Source: Pseudomonas orientalis
GTDB taxonomy: Bacteria; Pseudomonadota; Gammaproteobacteria; Pseudomonadales; Pseudomonadaceae
NCBI RefSeq assembly: GCF_001439815.1
Contig: NZ_JYLM01000009.1
Span: 62,001 to 126,000, forward strand
Reading direction: 5' to 3'
Length of the DNA: 64,000 nucleotides
The notes under the pieces were generated by a model that was given only the letters and a program-made list of their open reading frames with translations, did not search any database and was not told where the DNA came from. Below, piece after piece: positions 34,452 to 42,757 of this stretch (position 1 is its first letter; each line of letters begins with the position of its first letter). A program made the position numbers and the translations under genes.

Positions 34452-34541
34452 TGTGGGAGGGGGCTTGCCCCCGATAGCGGTGGATCAGTGACAAAATTGT
34501 TGACTGACACACTGCAATCGGGGGCAAGCCCCCTCCCACAT
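34452..34541. repeat. REPIN at the 3' end of the importer operon
   Basis: A standard doublet about 28 bp after the permease stop. As the last REPIN of the locus it may protect the 3' end of the long iol/importer message. Confidence 0.9.
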
Positions 34542-34846
34542 TTATTAATTCTGTGCGATCCGTATTAACCGTTTGTCTTCTATATAGCTCCATCAACTTG
34601 AATTTCTTGCTATAAACGCACTCCGATAACCGTTCGCCAAGCCCGTCCTGGTGCTTTTGGGGGTTGATCGGGAAAAAATGCCTGTCATTTCAGTTGCTGC
34701 GCCTTCAAGTCGGCCTTAGACTGCCGCCCCTCGTAAATTGAGTGCCGGGTGGCGCTTGGAATGGATGGCGCCTTTCCGAGACCTGCAGAGGTCGACCGGA
34801 ACGCTCCCTTATTCGCCTTAATGCACGTATTTTTATAGAGAAATCA
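34542..34846. other. Leader region of the DksA-like gene
   Basis: A 305-bp non-coding stretch. It contains a hairpin at 34775-34800: TCCG, then GACCT-GCAG-AGGTC, then CGGA, which would sit in the 5' end of the dksA-like message about 50 bases before its start. A T-rich segment (34560-34620) may hold the promoter but I cannot fix it. Confidence 0.4.
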
Positions 34847-35251
34847 ATGACAAAGGAAAAGTTGCTGGCCATGCCGGCGGATGACTACATGAATGCCGAA
34901 CAGCACGCTTTTTTCGAGAAGTTGCTGCAAGACATGAAAGTGGAACACCACGAGCGCATTGAACAGAACCGTATCGCCATTGAAAGCCTGGACACCCCGG
35001 CCGACCCGGCGGACGCCGCTTCCGTGGAAGAAGAGCGCACCTGGCTGGTCAATGCCATCGACCGCGACCAGCGCATGTTGCCGCAACTGGAACGTGCCTT
35101 GGAACGCATCAAGGAAGATTCCTTTGGCTGGTGTGATGACAGCGGCGAGCCTATTGGCCTCAAGCGCCTGCTGATCAGCCCGACCACCAAATACTGCATC
35201 GAAGCGCAAGAGCGCCACGAGCAGATCGACAAGCATCAGCGTCAAGCCTGA
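34847..35251 (+). CDS. DksA/TraR-family protein with an incomplete zinc finger
   Basis: A 134-residue DksA paralogue, which would bind the RNA polymerase secondary channel and alter transcription initiation with ppGpp. The coiled-coil tip keeps the essential DxxDxA (Asp53, Asp56, Ala58). Of the four zinc-finger cysteines only Cys96 and Cys117 remain; the second of each pair is Ser99 and Ala120. That resembles the zinc-independent DksA2 of P. aeruginosa, although no Zur-type site lies upstream here. ATG 34847 was chosen because homology starts there; the frame is open to 34742. Confidence 0.82.
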   Translation: MTKEKLLAMPADDYMNAEQHAFFEKLLQDMKVEHHERIEQNRIAIESLDTPADPADAASVEEERTWLVNAIDRDQRMLPQLERALERIKEDSFGWCDDSGEPIGLKRLLISPTTKYCIEAQERHEQIDKHQRQA

Positions 35252-35411
35252 CGCGGTGCATGGGGGGCCGCATGCTCGGCTCCCCGGAGAGATTTCCGTT
35301 ACACCCTGGTTATTGATCTACTGCAAGCACCTGTACTAAAGGCCCATGGATAATGGCCCGATAGTGGCGTTTAATGCAGACACAATAACGACAAGCAGCG
35401 GGGTAACGACA

Positions 35412-37025
35412 ATGGCTGGAGACGGATCTCTGATGGGCGCAGCAGTACCACCGCACACGGTGGCGCGGGTGCCGCCCGGCTGGCTGATACCGCTCGCGCA
35501 GAGTACCGCCCTGGTGCTGCTTCTGCTGGGCCTGGCGTTTGCCCGCTTGCCGATTTACCTGTGCCTGCCGCTGGCCTTGCTGGTGATCTGGCTACCCCGC
35601 CTTAAACGTCCCACGCCTTCGGTGGCCCACGCCGAGCCCGGCGACGCGATTGGCGAGCTGACCCGCGACCTGTCCCATACCACCAGCCATAATGCACTCT
35701 CTGCCGCGGGCGTGGCCTATTCGGTCAGGCAACTGGCGGCGCGCCTGCAATCGCAGTTGAGCGCTTCACAGCAAATCGTCAGCAGCGCGCAGGTGATGAT
35801 CGGCACCGAACAGGTCACTGCCCAGCTCAGCCGCCAGGCCCTGGGCGCGTCCAGCCAGGCCCATCAGCGCAGTAATGAGGGCCGTCAAGTACTGGTGCAG
35901 TCGATCACCCGCATGCATCAACTCAGCCAGCGTGCCGATGCCAGCCGTACGTTGATCGAAGCCTTGAGCCAGCGCAGCGAGGACATTCAGCGCGTGACGC
36001 TGGTGATCCAGTCCATCGCCAGCCAGACCAACCTGCTGGCACTGAACGCGGCGATTGAAGCGGCGCGCGCCGGAGAGCACGGGCGCGGGTTTGCCGTGGT
36101 CGCCGATGAAGTGCGCGGCCTCGCCGGACGCACCGCCACGGCCACGGATGAAGTCGGGGGGATGGTCGCCGATATCCAGCAGCGCACGGCCCAGGTGGTC
36201 GAGCAGATTCGCCAGTTGTCGGCCGACCTGCACACCGGTGTCGAGCAAGTGGAAAATGCCGGCGAACACCTGGCAAGCATCGCCGGCCTGGCGGCGGATG
36301 TGGAACAGCAGGTCAGTGAGATCGCCCAGGGCACCGACACCAACCGCAGCCAACTCGACAGCCTGTTCCACGCCGTGGAGCAGATGCGCAGCGACCTTGC
36401 GGTCAGCGATCAGCAAACCCGCCAGCTCGCCGACGCCGCCGTGCAGATGGAAGGGCAGGCGGAAACCATCAGCGAGCGCCTGGCGCAAGTCGGCCTGGAT
36501 GACTATCACCAGCGCATCTACGATCTGGCTCGCGAAGGCGCCCGGCGTATTGGCGAACAGTTCGAGGCGGATGTGCTGCACAGTCGGATCAGCCTCGAGG
36601 ATCTGTTTGATCGCAGCTACACGCTGATCCCCAATACCCATCCGAGCAAATATAAAACGCGCTTTGACGCCTACACCGACCAGGTATTGCCCGCTATCCA
36701 GGAGGCGCTGTTGCCGCGCCATGAAGGCTTGGTGTTTGCCATCGCCTGTACCCCGCAGGGCTACGTGCCGACGCATAACAAAGCGTTTTCCCACGCATTG
36801 ACCGGTGATGCCCAGGTGGACGCGGTGCAGAACCGCACCAAGCGCAAATTCGACGACCGTACAGGCTTGCGATGCGGTAGCCATCAACAAGCCCTGTTGC
36901 TGCAGACCTACACGCGCGATACCGGCGAGTTGATGCACGACCTGTCGGTACCGATCATGGTCCAGGGACGGCATTGGGGTGGCCTGCGCCTGGGCTACAA
37001 GCCGCAGGGCGCCAGGCCCCAATAG
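35412..37025 (+). CDS. Methyl-accepting chemotaxis protein with C-terminal cytoplasmic sensor region
   Basis: A chemoreceptor of about 537 residues. Two closely spaced membrane segments near the N-terminus (GWLIPLAQSTALVLLLLGLA and LPIYLCLPLALLVIWL) leave almost no periplasmic domain. The signalling hairpin (NLLALNAAIEAARAGEHGR) ends at about residue 360. A further 160 residues follow, with SLEDLFDRSYTLIPNTHPSKY and FDDRTGLRCG, which look like a cytoplasmic sensor domain. ATG 35412 has GGGG upstream; 35346 is an alternative with poor spacing. The ligand is unknown and probably internal. Confidence 0.85.
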   Translation: MAGDGSLMGAAVPPHTVARVPPGWLIPLAQSTALVLLLLGLAFARLPIYLCLPLALLVIWLPRLKRPTPSVAHAEPGDAIGELTRDLSHTTSHNALSAAGVAYSVRQLAARLQSQLSASQQIVSSAQVMIGTEQVTAQLSRQALGASSQAHQRSNEGRQVLVQSITRMHQLSQRADASRTLIEALSQRSEDIQRVTLVIQSIASQTNLLALNAAIEAARAGEHGRGFAVVADEVRGLAGRTATATDEVGGMVADIQQRTAQVVEQIRQLSADLHTGVEQVENAGEHLASIAGLAADVEQQVSEIAQGTDTNRSQLDSLFHAVEQMRSDLAVSDQQTRQLADAAVQMEGQAETISERLAQVGLDDYHQRIYDLAREGARRIGEQFEADVLHSRISLEDLFDRSYTLIPNTHPSKYKTRFDAYTDQVLPAIQEALLPRHEGLVFAIACTPQGYVPTHNKAFSHALTGDAQVDAVQNRTKRKFDDRTGLRCGSHQQALLLQTYTRDTGELMHDLSVPIMVQGRHWGGLRLGYKPQGARPQ

Positions 37026-37076
37026 CTGCAAGCGCGCTCCTGCGGGCGGAGCGGGCCTGCTGTCAGGGCGGTTGAA

Positions 37077-37319
37077 TCAGGCGACGGGAGACTCGTGCAG
37101 CAGGGCGTTGAGGTCATCGACCGCAGGGGCCCATTCGGCATCGACATGCAATTGTTCCCTGAGGAAACTCGCCTGTTGCTCGCTCCAGAACGGCGCGTCG
37201 ATGAGTTTCACGTCATCCGGCAGACGGTGCTCAGCGGTGAAGCGTTCGATGCCTTCCTGAGTGGAATCCAGGCCTAGCTGGTCGAAGAGGGTTTCAAGTG
37301 TCGGGGTGGTGGTGTCCAT
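37077..37319 (-). CDS. DUF2789 family protein
   Basis: An 80-residue soluble protein matching DUF2789 (LETLFDQLGLDSTQEGIERF start, then FWSEQQASFLREQL). The function of this family is not known; it is common in pseudomonads. I chose ATG 37319 because GGAG lies six bases upstream; 37322 and 37331 are in-frame alternatives. It converges on the chemoreceptor gene. Confidence 0.75.
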   Translation of the reverse strand: MDTTTPTLETLFDQLGLDSTQEGIERFTAEHRLPDDVKLIDAPFWSEQQASFLREQLHVDAEWAPAVDDLNALLHESPVA

Positions 37320-37390
37320 CATATTCTCCATGCGGGCTGATCATCGGTATGCATGTGAGGGATAGGGAACGCCAGAGTTCTATCGGATTG

Positions 37391-37621
37391 TCACGAAGTA
37401 AGCGCGCCGGAGTCCACGGCGGCTTTGAGGGCCTTGGCGGCTTCTTTTGCTGCAATGGCGGCAGCGTCGACGGTTTTGAACCAGCGGTCTTTTTCGACCT
37501 GATGCGTTGTGACTGTGGTCAACGGCGGTTTGGCCCGCATGATGATGACTGCTTGAAACTCACCGTCCACTTCCCTGGCATCGCCATGGATAAAAAATTC
37601 GCCAATATCAAATTCCGTCAC
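37391..37621 (-). CDS. Hypothetical protein, 76 residues, GTG start
   Basis: A small protein beginning TEFDIGEFFIHGDAREVDGE and ending in an Ala-rich helix (AAAIAAKEAAKALKAAVDSG). I do not recognise its family. The GTG at 37621 has a strong GGGAAGG site; the frame continues open to 38113, but that part overlaps the better-supported gene at 37744-38019 and has no protein-like character. It may form a unit with that gene on the same strand. Confidence 0.55.
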   Translation of the reverse strand: MTEFDIGEFFIHGDAREVDGEFQAVIIMRAKPPLTTVTTHQVEKDRWFKTVDAAAIAAKEAAKALKAAVDSGALTS

Positions 37622-37743
37622 GTATAGCCTTCCCTTCGCGGTAACTGCACTGATGAAACCTGACCCGCAGGGGGCAAACTTCAATGGACGGGTCAGTATG
37701 GCAGTTGTTGAAGGGCCGCTGTGCAGTAAAGTGTGCAGTACAG

Positions 37744-38019
37744 TCAGCCAGCTGACGAAACGAGCGTGCCGTGCAGGCGCTGCAGGTTGGCTTCCAACGC
37801 TCTGGCCAGTGCACAGGCCTTGGTGTGATCGCTGCGAAAGCCTTTTATCCTGCCGCTGGTCACTTCCTGGATATGAAAAAAGTTTCTTCCGGCCGGCACC
37901 ACCCGATAAAGCACGGAATGGGAGTACCCATCGGGTGCAGGTAAGCAGTAGTATTGGTGTTCGTCTGGACATGATGAACGAGTGTGAAAAGACGCAGTAT
38001 CGTGTTGACGTCGTTGCAT
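37744..38019 (-). CDS. Hypothetical protein, 91 residues
   Basis: A small protein (MQRRQHDTASFHTRSSCPDE start) with a central YSHSVLYRVVPAGRNFFHI segment and a helical C-terminus (TKACALARALEANLQRLHG). No known domain is recognised. ATG 38019 has AGGAGCTGAGC upstream, a good ribosome site. The base composition around it is more AT-rich than in neighbouring genes. Confidence 0.55.
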   Translation of the reverse strand: MQRRQHDTASFHTRSSCPDEHQYYCLPAPDGYSHSVLYRVVPAGRNFFHIQEVTSGRIKGFRSDHTKACALARALEANLQRLHGTLVSSAG

Positions 38020-38394
38020 GCTCAGCTCCTGTCGATCGACCGGTTTGATATAAGCGCCACGTTTCGGCTGGTTTTGTCCTGTGTTGCTGTTTTAGTATTG
38101 TCGTCGGCAGCACGCGCCTGGTTCCATGGCCGGGTATTTTCTTTTGTGATGCGTGTCGGAAAATTGTGTTTTTAATCGGGTTATTCTCTGAAGTTGTTCG
38201 ACCCGTATTCTCGGGTCGTTGAACCTGTGATTTGCTGTGTTACCGGATGACCTTGCACAAAGGGCACCGCGCCCGTCTGTACGAGTCTTAGGGTTATCTT
38301 CAGGTTTTAAAGAATATGTGATCGTGCCGTAATGGCCGTTTTTTTGTGCTGCCCGCTTACGCGGTCAGTGCTTTATCGATGTGGGGGCGTTTCC
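38020..38394. other. AT-rich intergenic region, no gene seen
   Basis: A 375-bp stretch with lower GC content than its surroundings. It contains a hairpin CGACCCG-TATTCT-CGGGTCG at 38199-38218, which extends through GTTC/GAAC with a two-base bulge. No T-run follows, so its role is unclear. I find no supportable gene. Confidence 0.4.
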
Positions 38395-38865
38395 TTGGCA
38401 GTCAGTAATCTGGATATGCACGCGTTGTTCGTGCTGGGTGATTTGCGCGCAAAATTGGTCAAGCAGTTTCAATCTCGTTTTGTCTACGTTACCGAACAAA
38501 CCCCGGAAGGTATCTACATCGCCGAGATCGACACCGAAGCGGCGTTGGTCGTGGACGACAAGCCACGCCTGGAACTCAAGGTAGGCGATCATTTTCGCGC
38601 GGCGGTATTGCCCAGTCGCGAAGGTGGCAAGTTCGAACTCAAGTTCCGCGATATCAAGTTGACCGTGTATGGCCTGGGCGACTACGCCTTTGTGTCTTCG
38701 GCCGAAGGCGAGGGCATTGTGTTCAAGGAAGGCCACAGCGTGATGCTGGTATTTGCCGCCCACGAACAACTGCAGGAAGGCCTGACCAAAACCCTCAAGG
38801 CCGTCACCGGCAAAGCCGCCAAGTGGCGCAAGGGCGAACTGGTGACGTTCAAGGCCAGTGAGTAA
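38395..38865 (+). CDS. Hypothetical protein, about 156 residues
   Basis: A soluble protein with alternating charged and hydrophobic residues, probably beta-rich (YVTEQTPEGIYIAEIDTEAA, FELKFRDIKLTVYGLGDYAF). No family is recognised. The start is uncertain: TTG 38395 has GGGGG upstream and gives MAVSNLDMHALFVLG; ATG 38416 is seven codons later; ATG 38332 lacks support. It stands alone between the small genes and the ProX-like gene. Confidence 0.55.
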   Translation: MAVSNLDMHALFVLGDLRAKLVKQFQSRFVYVTEQTPEGIYIAEIDTEAALVVDDKPRLELKVGDHFRAAVLPSREGGKFELKFRDIKLTVYGLGDYAFVSSAEGEGIVFKEGHSVMLVFAAHEQLQEGLTKTLKAVTGKAAKWRKGELVTFKASE

Positions 38866-38997
38866 GCGCCAATACGGCGAACTTCGTTTATCTCCCGGAA
38901 CCTCTACTACAGTTGAGTTGACTTAACTACTGAAGAGGCTTCGCGCATAGCAGCAAAGCCGTCCGCTGATGGCTGCGATATCGCGAGGTGCGAAGCA

Positions 38998-40014
38998 ATG
39001 AAAGGATTGAGAACGCTGTTGGCTGCATCGCTGACGAGCCTGGGTCTGGCCATGGCGTCAGTGCCGCTATCGGCGGCCCAGGCGCCGGTGCACTTTGCCG
39101 ACCTGAACTGGGAAAGCGGCAGCCTGATCACCGAGGTGCTGCGGTTCATTGTCGAGAAGGGCTACGACTTGCCCACCGACACCTTGCCCGGGACCACGAT
39201 CACCCTGGAAACCGCCCTGGCCAAGAACGACATTCAGGTGATCGGTGAAGAGTGGGCCGGCCGCAGCCCGGTCTGGGTCAAGGCCGAGGCGCAAGGCAAA
39301 GTGGTGGGCCTGGGCGATACGGTCAAGGGCGCCACCGAGGGCTGGTGGGTGCCGGAATACGTGGTCAAGGGTGATCCGGCCAGAAATATCAAGCCGCTGG
39401 CCCCTGACTTGAAAAGCGTGGAAGACCTGGCGCGCTACAAGGATGTGTTCAAGGACCCGGAATCACCGGGCAAGGGGCGCTTTCTCAATAGCCCCATCGG
39501 CTGGACCTCGGAAGTGGTCAACAAGCAAAAGCTCAAGGCCTACGGCCTGGACGACAGCTACGTGAACTTTCGCAGCGGCTCGGGGGCGGCACTGGATGCC
39601 GAGATTGCATCTTCGATACGCCGGGGCAAGCCTGTGCTGTTCTATTACTGGTCACCGACGCCGTTGATGGGCCGCTACAAGTTGATTCAACTGCAAGAGC
39701 CGCCGTTCGACGCCGAGGCCTGGAAGACGCTGACGGATGCGGACAATCCTGATCCCAAGCCGACGCGGTCGCTGGCGTCGAAGTTGAGCATCGGGGTGTC
39801 CACGCCGTTTCAGAAAGCGCATCCGCAGATTACGCAGTTCTTTGAGAAGGTCGAGTTTCCTATCGAGCCGCTTAACGAGGCCTTGGCGTCGATGAGCGAA
39901 CATCACACGCCACCCCGGGATGTCGCCCAGGCGTTCCTCAAGGCCCATCCCGAGGTGTGGAAGGCGTGGTTGACGGAGGATGTGGCACGCAAGGTTGAGT
40001 CGGCCCTTGAGTGA
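38998..40014 (+). CDS. Glycine betaine/choline-type ABC substrate-binding protein (ProX/OpuAC)
   Basis: A 338-residue periplasmic binding protein. Residues 1-27 form a signal peptide ending SAAQA. The mature part is an OpuAC domain with the ligand-cage tryptophans in LNWESGSLITEV, GEEWAGRSPVW and LFYYWSPTPLM. Ligands of the family are quaternary amines such as betaine, carnitine or choline. There is no ATPase or permease gene beside it, so it is an orphan that would serve a transporter encoded elsewhere. ATG 38998 has GAGGTG upstream. Confidence 0.85.
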   Translation: MKGLRTLLAASLTSLGLAMASVPLSAAQAPVHFADLNWESGSLITEVLRFIVEKGYDLPTDTLPGTTITLETALAKNDIQVIGEEWAGRSPVWVKAEAQGKVVGLGDTVKGATEGWWVPEYVVKGDPARNIKPLAPDLKSVEDLARYKDVFKDPESPGKGRFLNSPIGWTSEVVNKQKLKAYGLDDSYVNFRSGSGAALDAEIASSIRRGKPVLFYYWSPTPLMGRYKLIQLQEPPFDAEAWKTLTDADNPDPKPTRSLASKLSIGVSTPFQKAHPQITQFFEKVEFPIEPLNEALASMSEHHTPPRDVAQAFLKAHPEVWKAWLTEDVARKVESALE

Positions 40015-40045
40015 TCGACAGTATCGCTAGTTGATGGAGATCAAA

Positions 40046-40080
40046 ATGTGGGAGAGGGCTTGCTCCCGTGGCGGCCTATA
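40046..40080. repeat. Single, diverged REP
   Basis: ATGTGGGAGAGGGCTTGCTC followed by CCGTGG is a lone, mutated REP arm without its inverted partner. It is preceded by GATGGAGATCA, which also flanks the left end of the second copy of the 500-bp element (56450-56461). Confidence 0.7.
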
Positions 40081-40117
40081 GCTATCTGACTGATGCCCCG
40101 CGTTCCAAATGTGGGAA

Positions 40118-40615
40118 TGTGGGAGGGGGCTTGCCCCCGATGGCGGCCTGACAGCCGACCAGGATGTTGGATCAGATCGAGTACATATCCATTATTTAGG
40201 TCACGGCCACTTAGGGTTCCGCCCTTACGGCGGCTCACTTTTGAAAAGCCGGAATGCCGGCCCAGTCAAAAGTAAGCAAAACGCTCTTGCCCCACCACTC
40301 GGCACCTCGCTTGGGCTCGGTGTGCCCGAACGCAGGCTTGAATCCGTGGGCCGCCGCAATGGGCCATCCATGGCCCAATGCGGCTAACCCGGCGTCCTGC
40401 CGGGTTGCCCACGGATTCAAGCCTGCGTTCGGCCAGCGTGGTTTAACGGGGCGCCTGAGATCAAGATCAAGATCAAGAGCGACTCGCTTCGCATCGTGGT
40501 TACCGTTGGCTGCTACGGTCTGGAAAGTTGTGTAGATACCTATGCGATAGCAGGCAGCCGGACAGCGATGTGTAAGCTGACACACTGCAATCGGGGGCAA
40601 GCCCCCTCCCACATT
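40118..40615. repeat. REP-bounded ~500-bp repeat element, copy 1
   Basis: A non-coding element with a REP arm at its left end (40118-40145) and an inverted REP arm at its right end (40590-40615). The roughly 430 bp between them matches the interior of 56462-56961 with scattered differences. It carries a 26-bp perfect inverted repeat enclosing two hairpins (40326-40432) and three GATCAA units (40459-40476). No open frame is conserved between the copies. Similar long intergenic repeats occur in many fluorescent Pseudomonas genomes. It fills the gap between the ProX-like and TonB receptor genes. Confidence 0.85.
40326..40432. repeat. 26-bp inverted repeat enclosing two hairpins (cloverleaf-like)
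   Basis: Arms 40326-40351 and 40407-40432 are perfect inverse complements over 26 bp. Inside them are a near-perfect 14-bp hairpin with one A-A mismatch (40354-40367 with 40370-40383) and a perfect 8-bp hairpin AACCCGGC/GCCGGGTT with a five-base loop (40386-40406). Either DNA strand, or an RNA, could fold into a branched structure. Confidence 0.85.
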
Positions 40616-40630
40616 GTTTGTATTCCATAG

Positions 40631-42757
40631 TTAGAATCGGGTTTGTACGGCTACCTCGAACGTTCGCGGCGAGCCGAGGTAATACGCCGGTGACACGTGG
40701 GCGAACTCGGCATACACCTCATTGGTCAGGTTGCGCACCCGGCCGGTTATCGAGGTATGGGAGTCCACCTTGTAGCGCAAGAAACTGCCAAACACTGTGT
40801 AGGCCGGCACTGTCTGGGTGTTGGCATTGTCGGCGTACACCTGGGCCACGTAACGCGCGTCCACACCGCCTTGCCAGTCCTCGGAAAAGTCATAGGTCAG
40901 CCATAGGTTGCCCACGCGTCTGGGTACGTTGGTCGGCGTATTGCCTTTACGCGACACCACCGCACCGCTGGCGGTTTTTTCGTTGAAATCGTCGTATTGT
41001 GCGTCCACCCAGGCGACGTTGCCTTCAGCCAGCAAGCTGGGCGTCAGGCGCAGCGAACTGGCCAGCTCGATGCCCCTGGATGACTGCGCACCCACGGGAA
41101 TGCTGCGAGTCGGGTCCTGTGGGTCGGTCACCGCAAAGTCCTTGCGCTCGATCTTGTAGACGGCGAGGGTGGCGGCGCCACGACCGTCGAGGTAGTCGAA
41201 CTTGCTGCCTATTTCCCATTGCTTGCCGGTCGATACGTCGAACACTTGCGTCGTGGTGCTCGGCTGTTCGGCGGCGGTGCTGTATTGCACGTAGACGTTG
41301 GCCGATGGCATGAACTGATAGGTCAAACCCACGCGTCCGGTCACCGGCTCCCAACTGCGCTTCAAATGCCGGGGGTTGGAGGCTGTCACCGCTCTATGGT
41401 TGGTGACGTCCAGGTCGATGGCGTCATAACGCAGGCCGGTCAGCAGCGACAACGTGTCGGTCAAGCCCAGGCGGTTTTCCACGAACAGCGCCTTTGTGGT
41501 CACTGCGCTGGTCTTGTCTTTGGTAAAACCAGGCCGGGTGCCGGGGATGTCATAAAAGTGGCCTGGGTTATAGCCGTTCGGGTCCACCGTACTGTTGCCC
41601 GGCACGTTCAACGGGCTGTTGGTGGTGCTGTTGACCTTGTATTCGAAGCCTGCGGACCAGGTGGTGGCCAGGCCGAAGACAGCGTCCTCATGGCGCAGCT
41701 CGAACTGGTTGCCGTTCTGCCCGCCCTGATGCCGCACTTGATAGGCGGTGGAGCGGTTCACCGCGCTGTTGTCGGCGTTGTACTGGTAGGTCTCCAGGTT
41801 GCGATAATCGCGCTGGCTGTCGAGGTGGTAGAGGGTGTTTTTCAGCGTGGTGCTGTCGTTGATCCGGTAATCGATGATCGAGCGTGCCCACACCGTGCGC
41901 TGTTCATAGCGACCGTCCGCGACGTTGTAGTTGTTGAAGCGGTTGTGCCGGTCGATCTTCAATTCACCGGCCTTGGGATTGAGCACCGGGGTGCCCCAGT
42001 AGGGACTGTCTTCGTGCTCGTCCTGATATTCCAGGGCCAGGGTATGGGACAGGTTCGGGGTCAGGTCGCTGAGCAGGGAAAACGCCACGCTCCAGGCTTC
42101 GCGCTGGTCACGGTCGATATAGCTGTGCTGGGTGTTGCGGCTCACATCCAGGCGTGCGTAATGCTGCACCTCGGCGCCCGGCTCGGTGAGCGCATGGTTG
42201 AAGCCCAACGCCAGGCCGGCGGTGTCATGGCTGCCATAGGTCAACTGGCCTTCGATGGCTTGTTCCTCCCGGCTGGCCAGTTTGGTCACGTAGTTCAGCG
42301 AACCGCCCACGGAGCCTGCGCCATTGATCAGGGAGGAGGGGCCGCCGACCAGTTCGACACGGTCGTAGATCCACGCATCCACCGGCCGCGCCAAGCCGGT
42401 GGCGACGCTGATACCGTTGAACATCTGGGTGATCTGGCTGCTGGTGAACCCGCGGTAGGAGACGAACCCCCCAAAGCCCGGTGGTGCGCTGGCGTTGACG
42501 CCGGGCAAGGTATTGGCCGCATCGCGAAAGGTCCGGGCGCCATGGCGCTCGATATCGTTGCGCGTGGCGATGGCCACCGACGCCGGGGTTTCGCGCACAG
42601 TCAATCCCAGTCGCGACGCCATGCCGCTGGGTTGATCCAGGGCCAGGCCGGGATCAAGGCTTTGCTCGCCTTCAATGGTGGTCGGGGCCAGCTCGAGGGC
42701 TGGAGCGCAAACAGGCAGGCAGCCGAACAGGCCCGCCAGCAAGGGTAAAAGTTTCAT
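40631..42757 (-). CDS. TonB-dependent receptor, siderophore type
   Basis: A 708-residue outer-membrane receptor: signal peptide (LLAGLFGCLPVCAPA), plug domain from about residue 50 (RETPASVAIATRNDIERHG, VELVGGPSSLINGAGSVGG), and a 22-strand barrel ending in EVAVQTRF with the terminal Phe. It imports a ferric siderophore or another metal complex with TonB energy. There is no FecR-type signalling extension before the plug and no Fur box that I can find upstream. A DUF2946 gene precedes it on the same strand, 93 bp away, which may point to a metal other than iron. Confidence 0.88.
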   Translation of the reverse strand: MKLLPLLAGLFGCLPVCAPALELAPTTIEGEQSLDPGLALDQPSGMASRLGLTVRETPASVAIATRNDIERHGARTFRDAANTLPGVNASAPPGFGGFVSYRGFTSSQITQMFNGISVATGLARPVDAWIYDRVELVGGPSSLINGAGSVGGSLNYVTKLASREEQAIEGQLTYGSHDTAGLALGFNHALTEPGAEVQHYARLDVSRNTQHSYIDRDQREAWSVAFSLLSDLTPNLSHTLALEYQDEHEDSPYWGTPVLNPKAGELKIDRHNRFNNYNVADGRYEQRTVWARSIIDYRINDSTTLKNTLYHLDSQRDYRNLETYQYNADNSAVNRSTAYQVRHQGGQNGNQFELRHEDAVFGLATTWSAGFEYKVNSTTNSPLNVPGNSTVDPNGYNPGHFYDIPGTRPGFTKDKTSAVTTKALFVENRLGLTDTLSLLTGLRYDAIDLDVTNHRAVTASNPRHLKRSWEPVTGRVGLTYQFMPSANVYVQYSTAAEQPSTTTQVFDVSTGKQWEIGSKFDYLDGRGAATLAVYKIERKDFAVTDPQDPTRSIPVGAQSSRGIELASSLRLTPSLLAEGNVAWVDAQYDDFNEKTASGAVVSRKGNTPTNVPRRVGNLWLTYDFSEDWQGGVDARYVAQVYADNANTQTVPAYTVFGSFLRYKVDSHTSITGRVRNLTNEVYAEFAHVSPAYYLGSPRTFEVAVQTRF

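Noticed and set aside
7884..34541. Regularly recurring short repeats considered as a CRISPR array
   Set aside because: The repeats are inverted pairs at scattered intergenic sites kilobases apart, not direct repeats with uniform spacers; they are REPINs.
37622..38113. N-terminal extension of the 76-residue gene to give a 240-residue protein
   Set aside because: The extension overlaps the better-supported gene at 37744-38019 in another frame on the same strand, while the GTG at 37621 has a strong ribosome site.
40093..40612. Open frames inside both 500-bp repeat elements, with nearly identical peptides
   Set aside because: The shared peptides arise from shared DNA. Frames differ in length and ends between copies, run through REP arms, and the strong inverted repeat explains the conservation better than protein coding.
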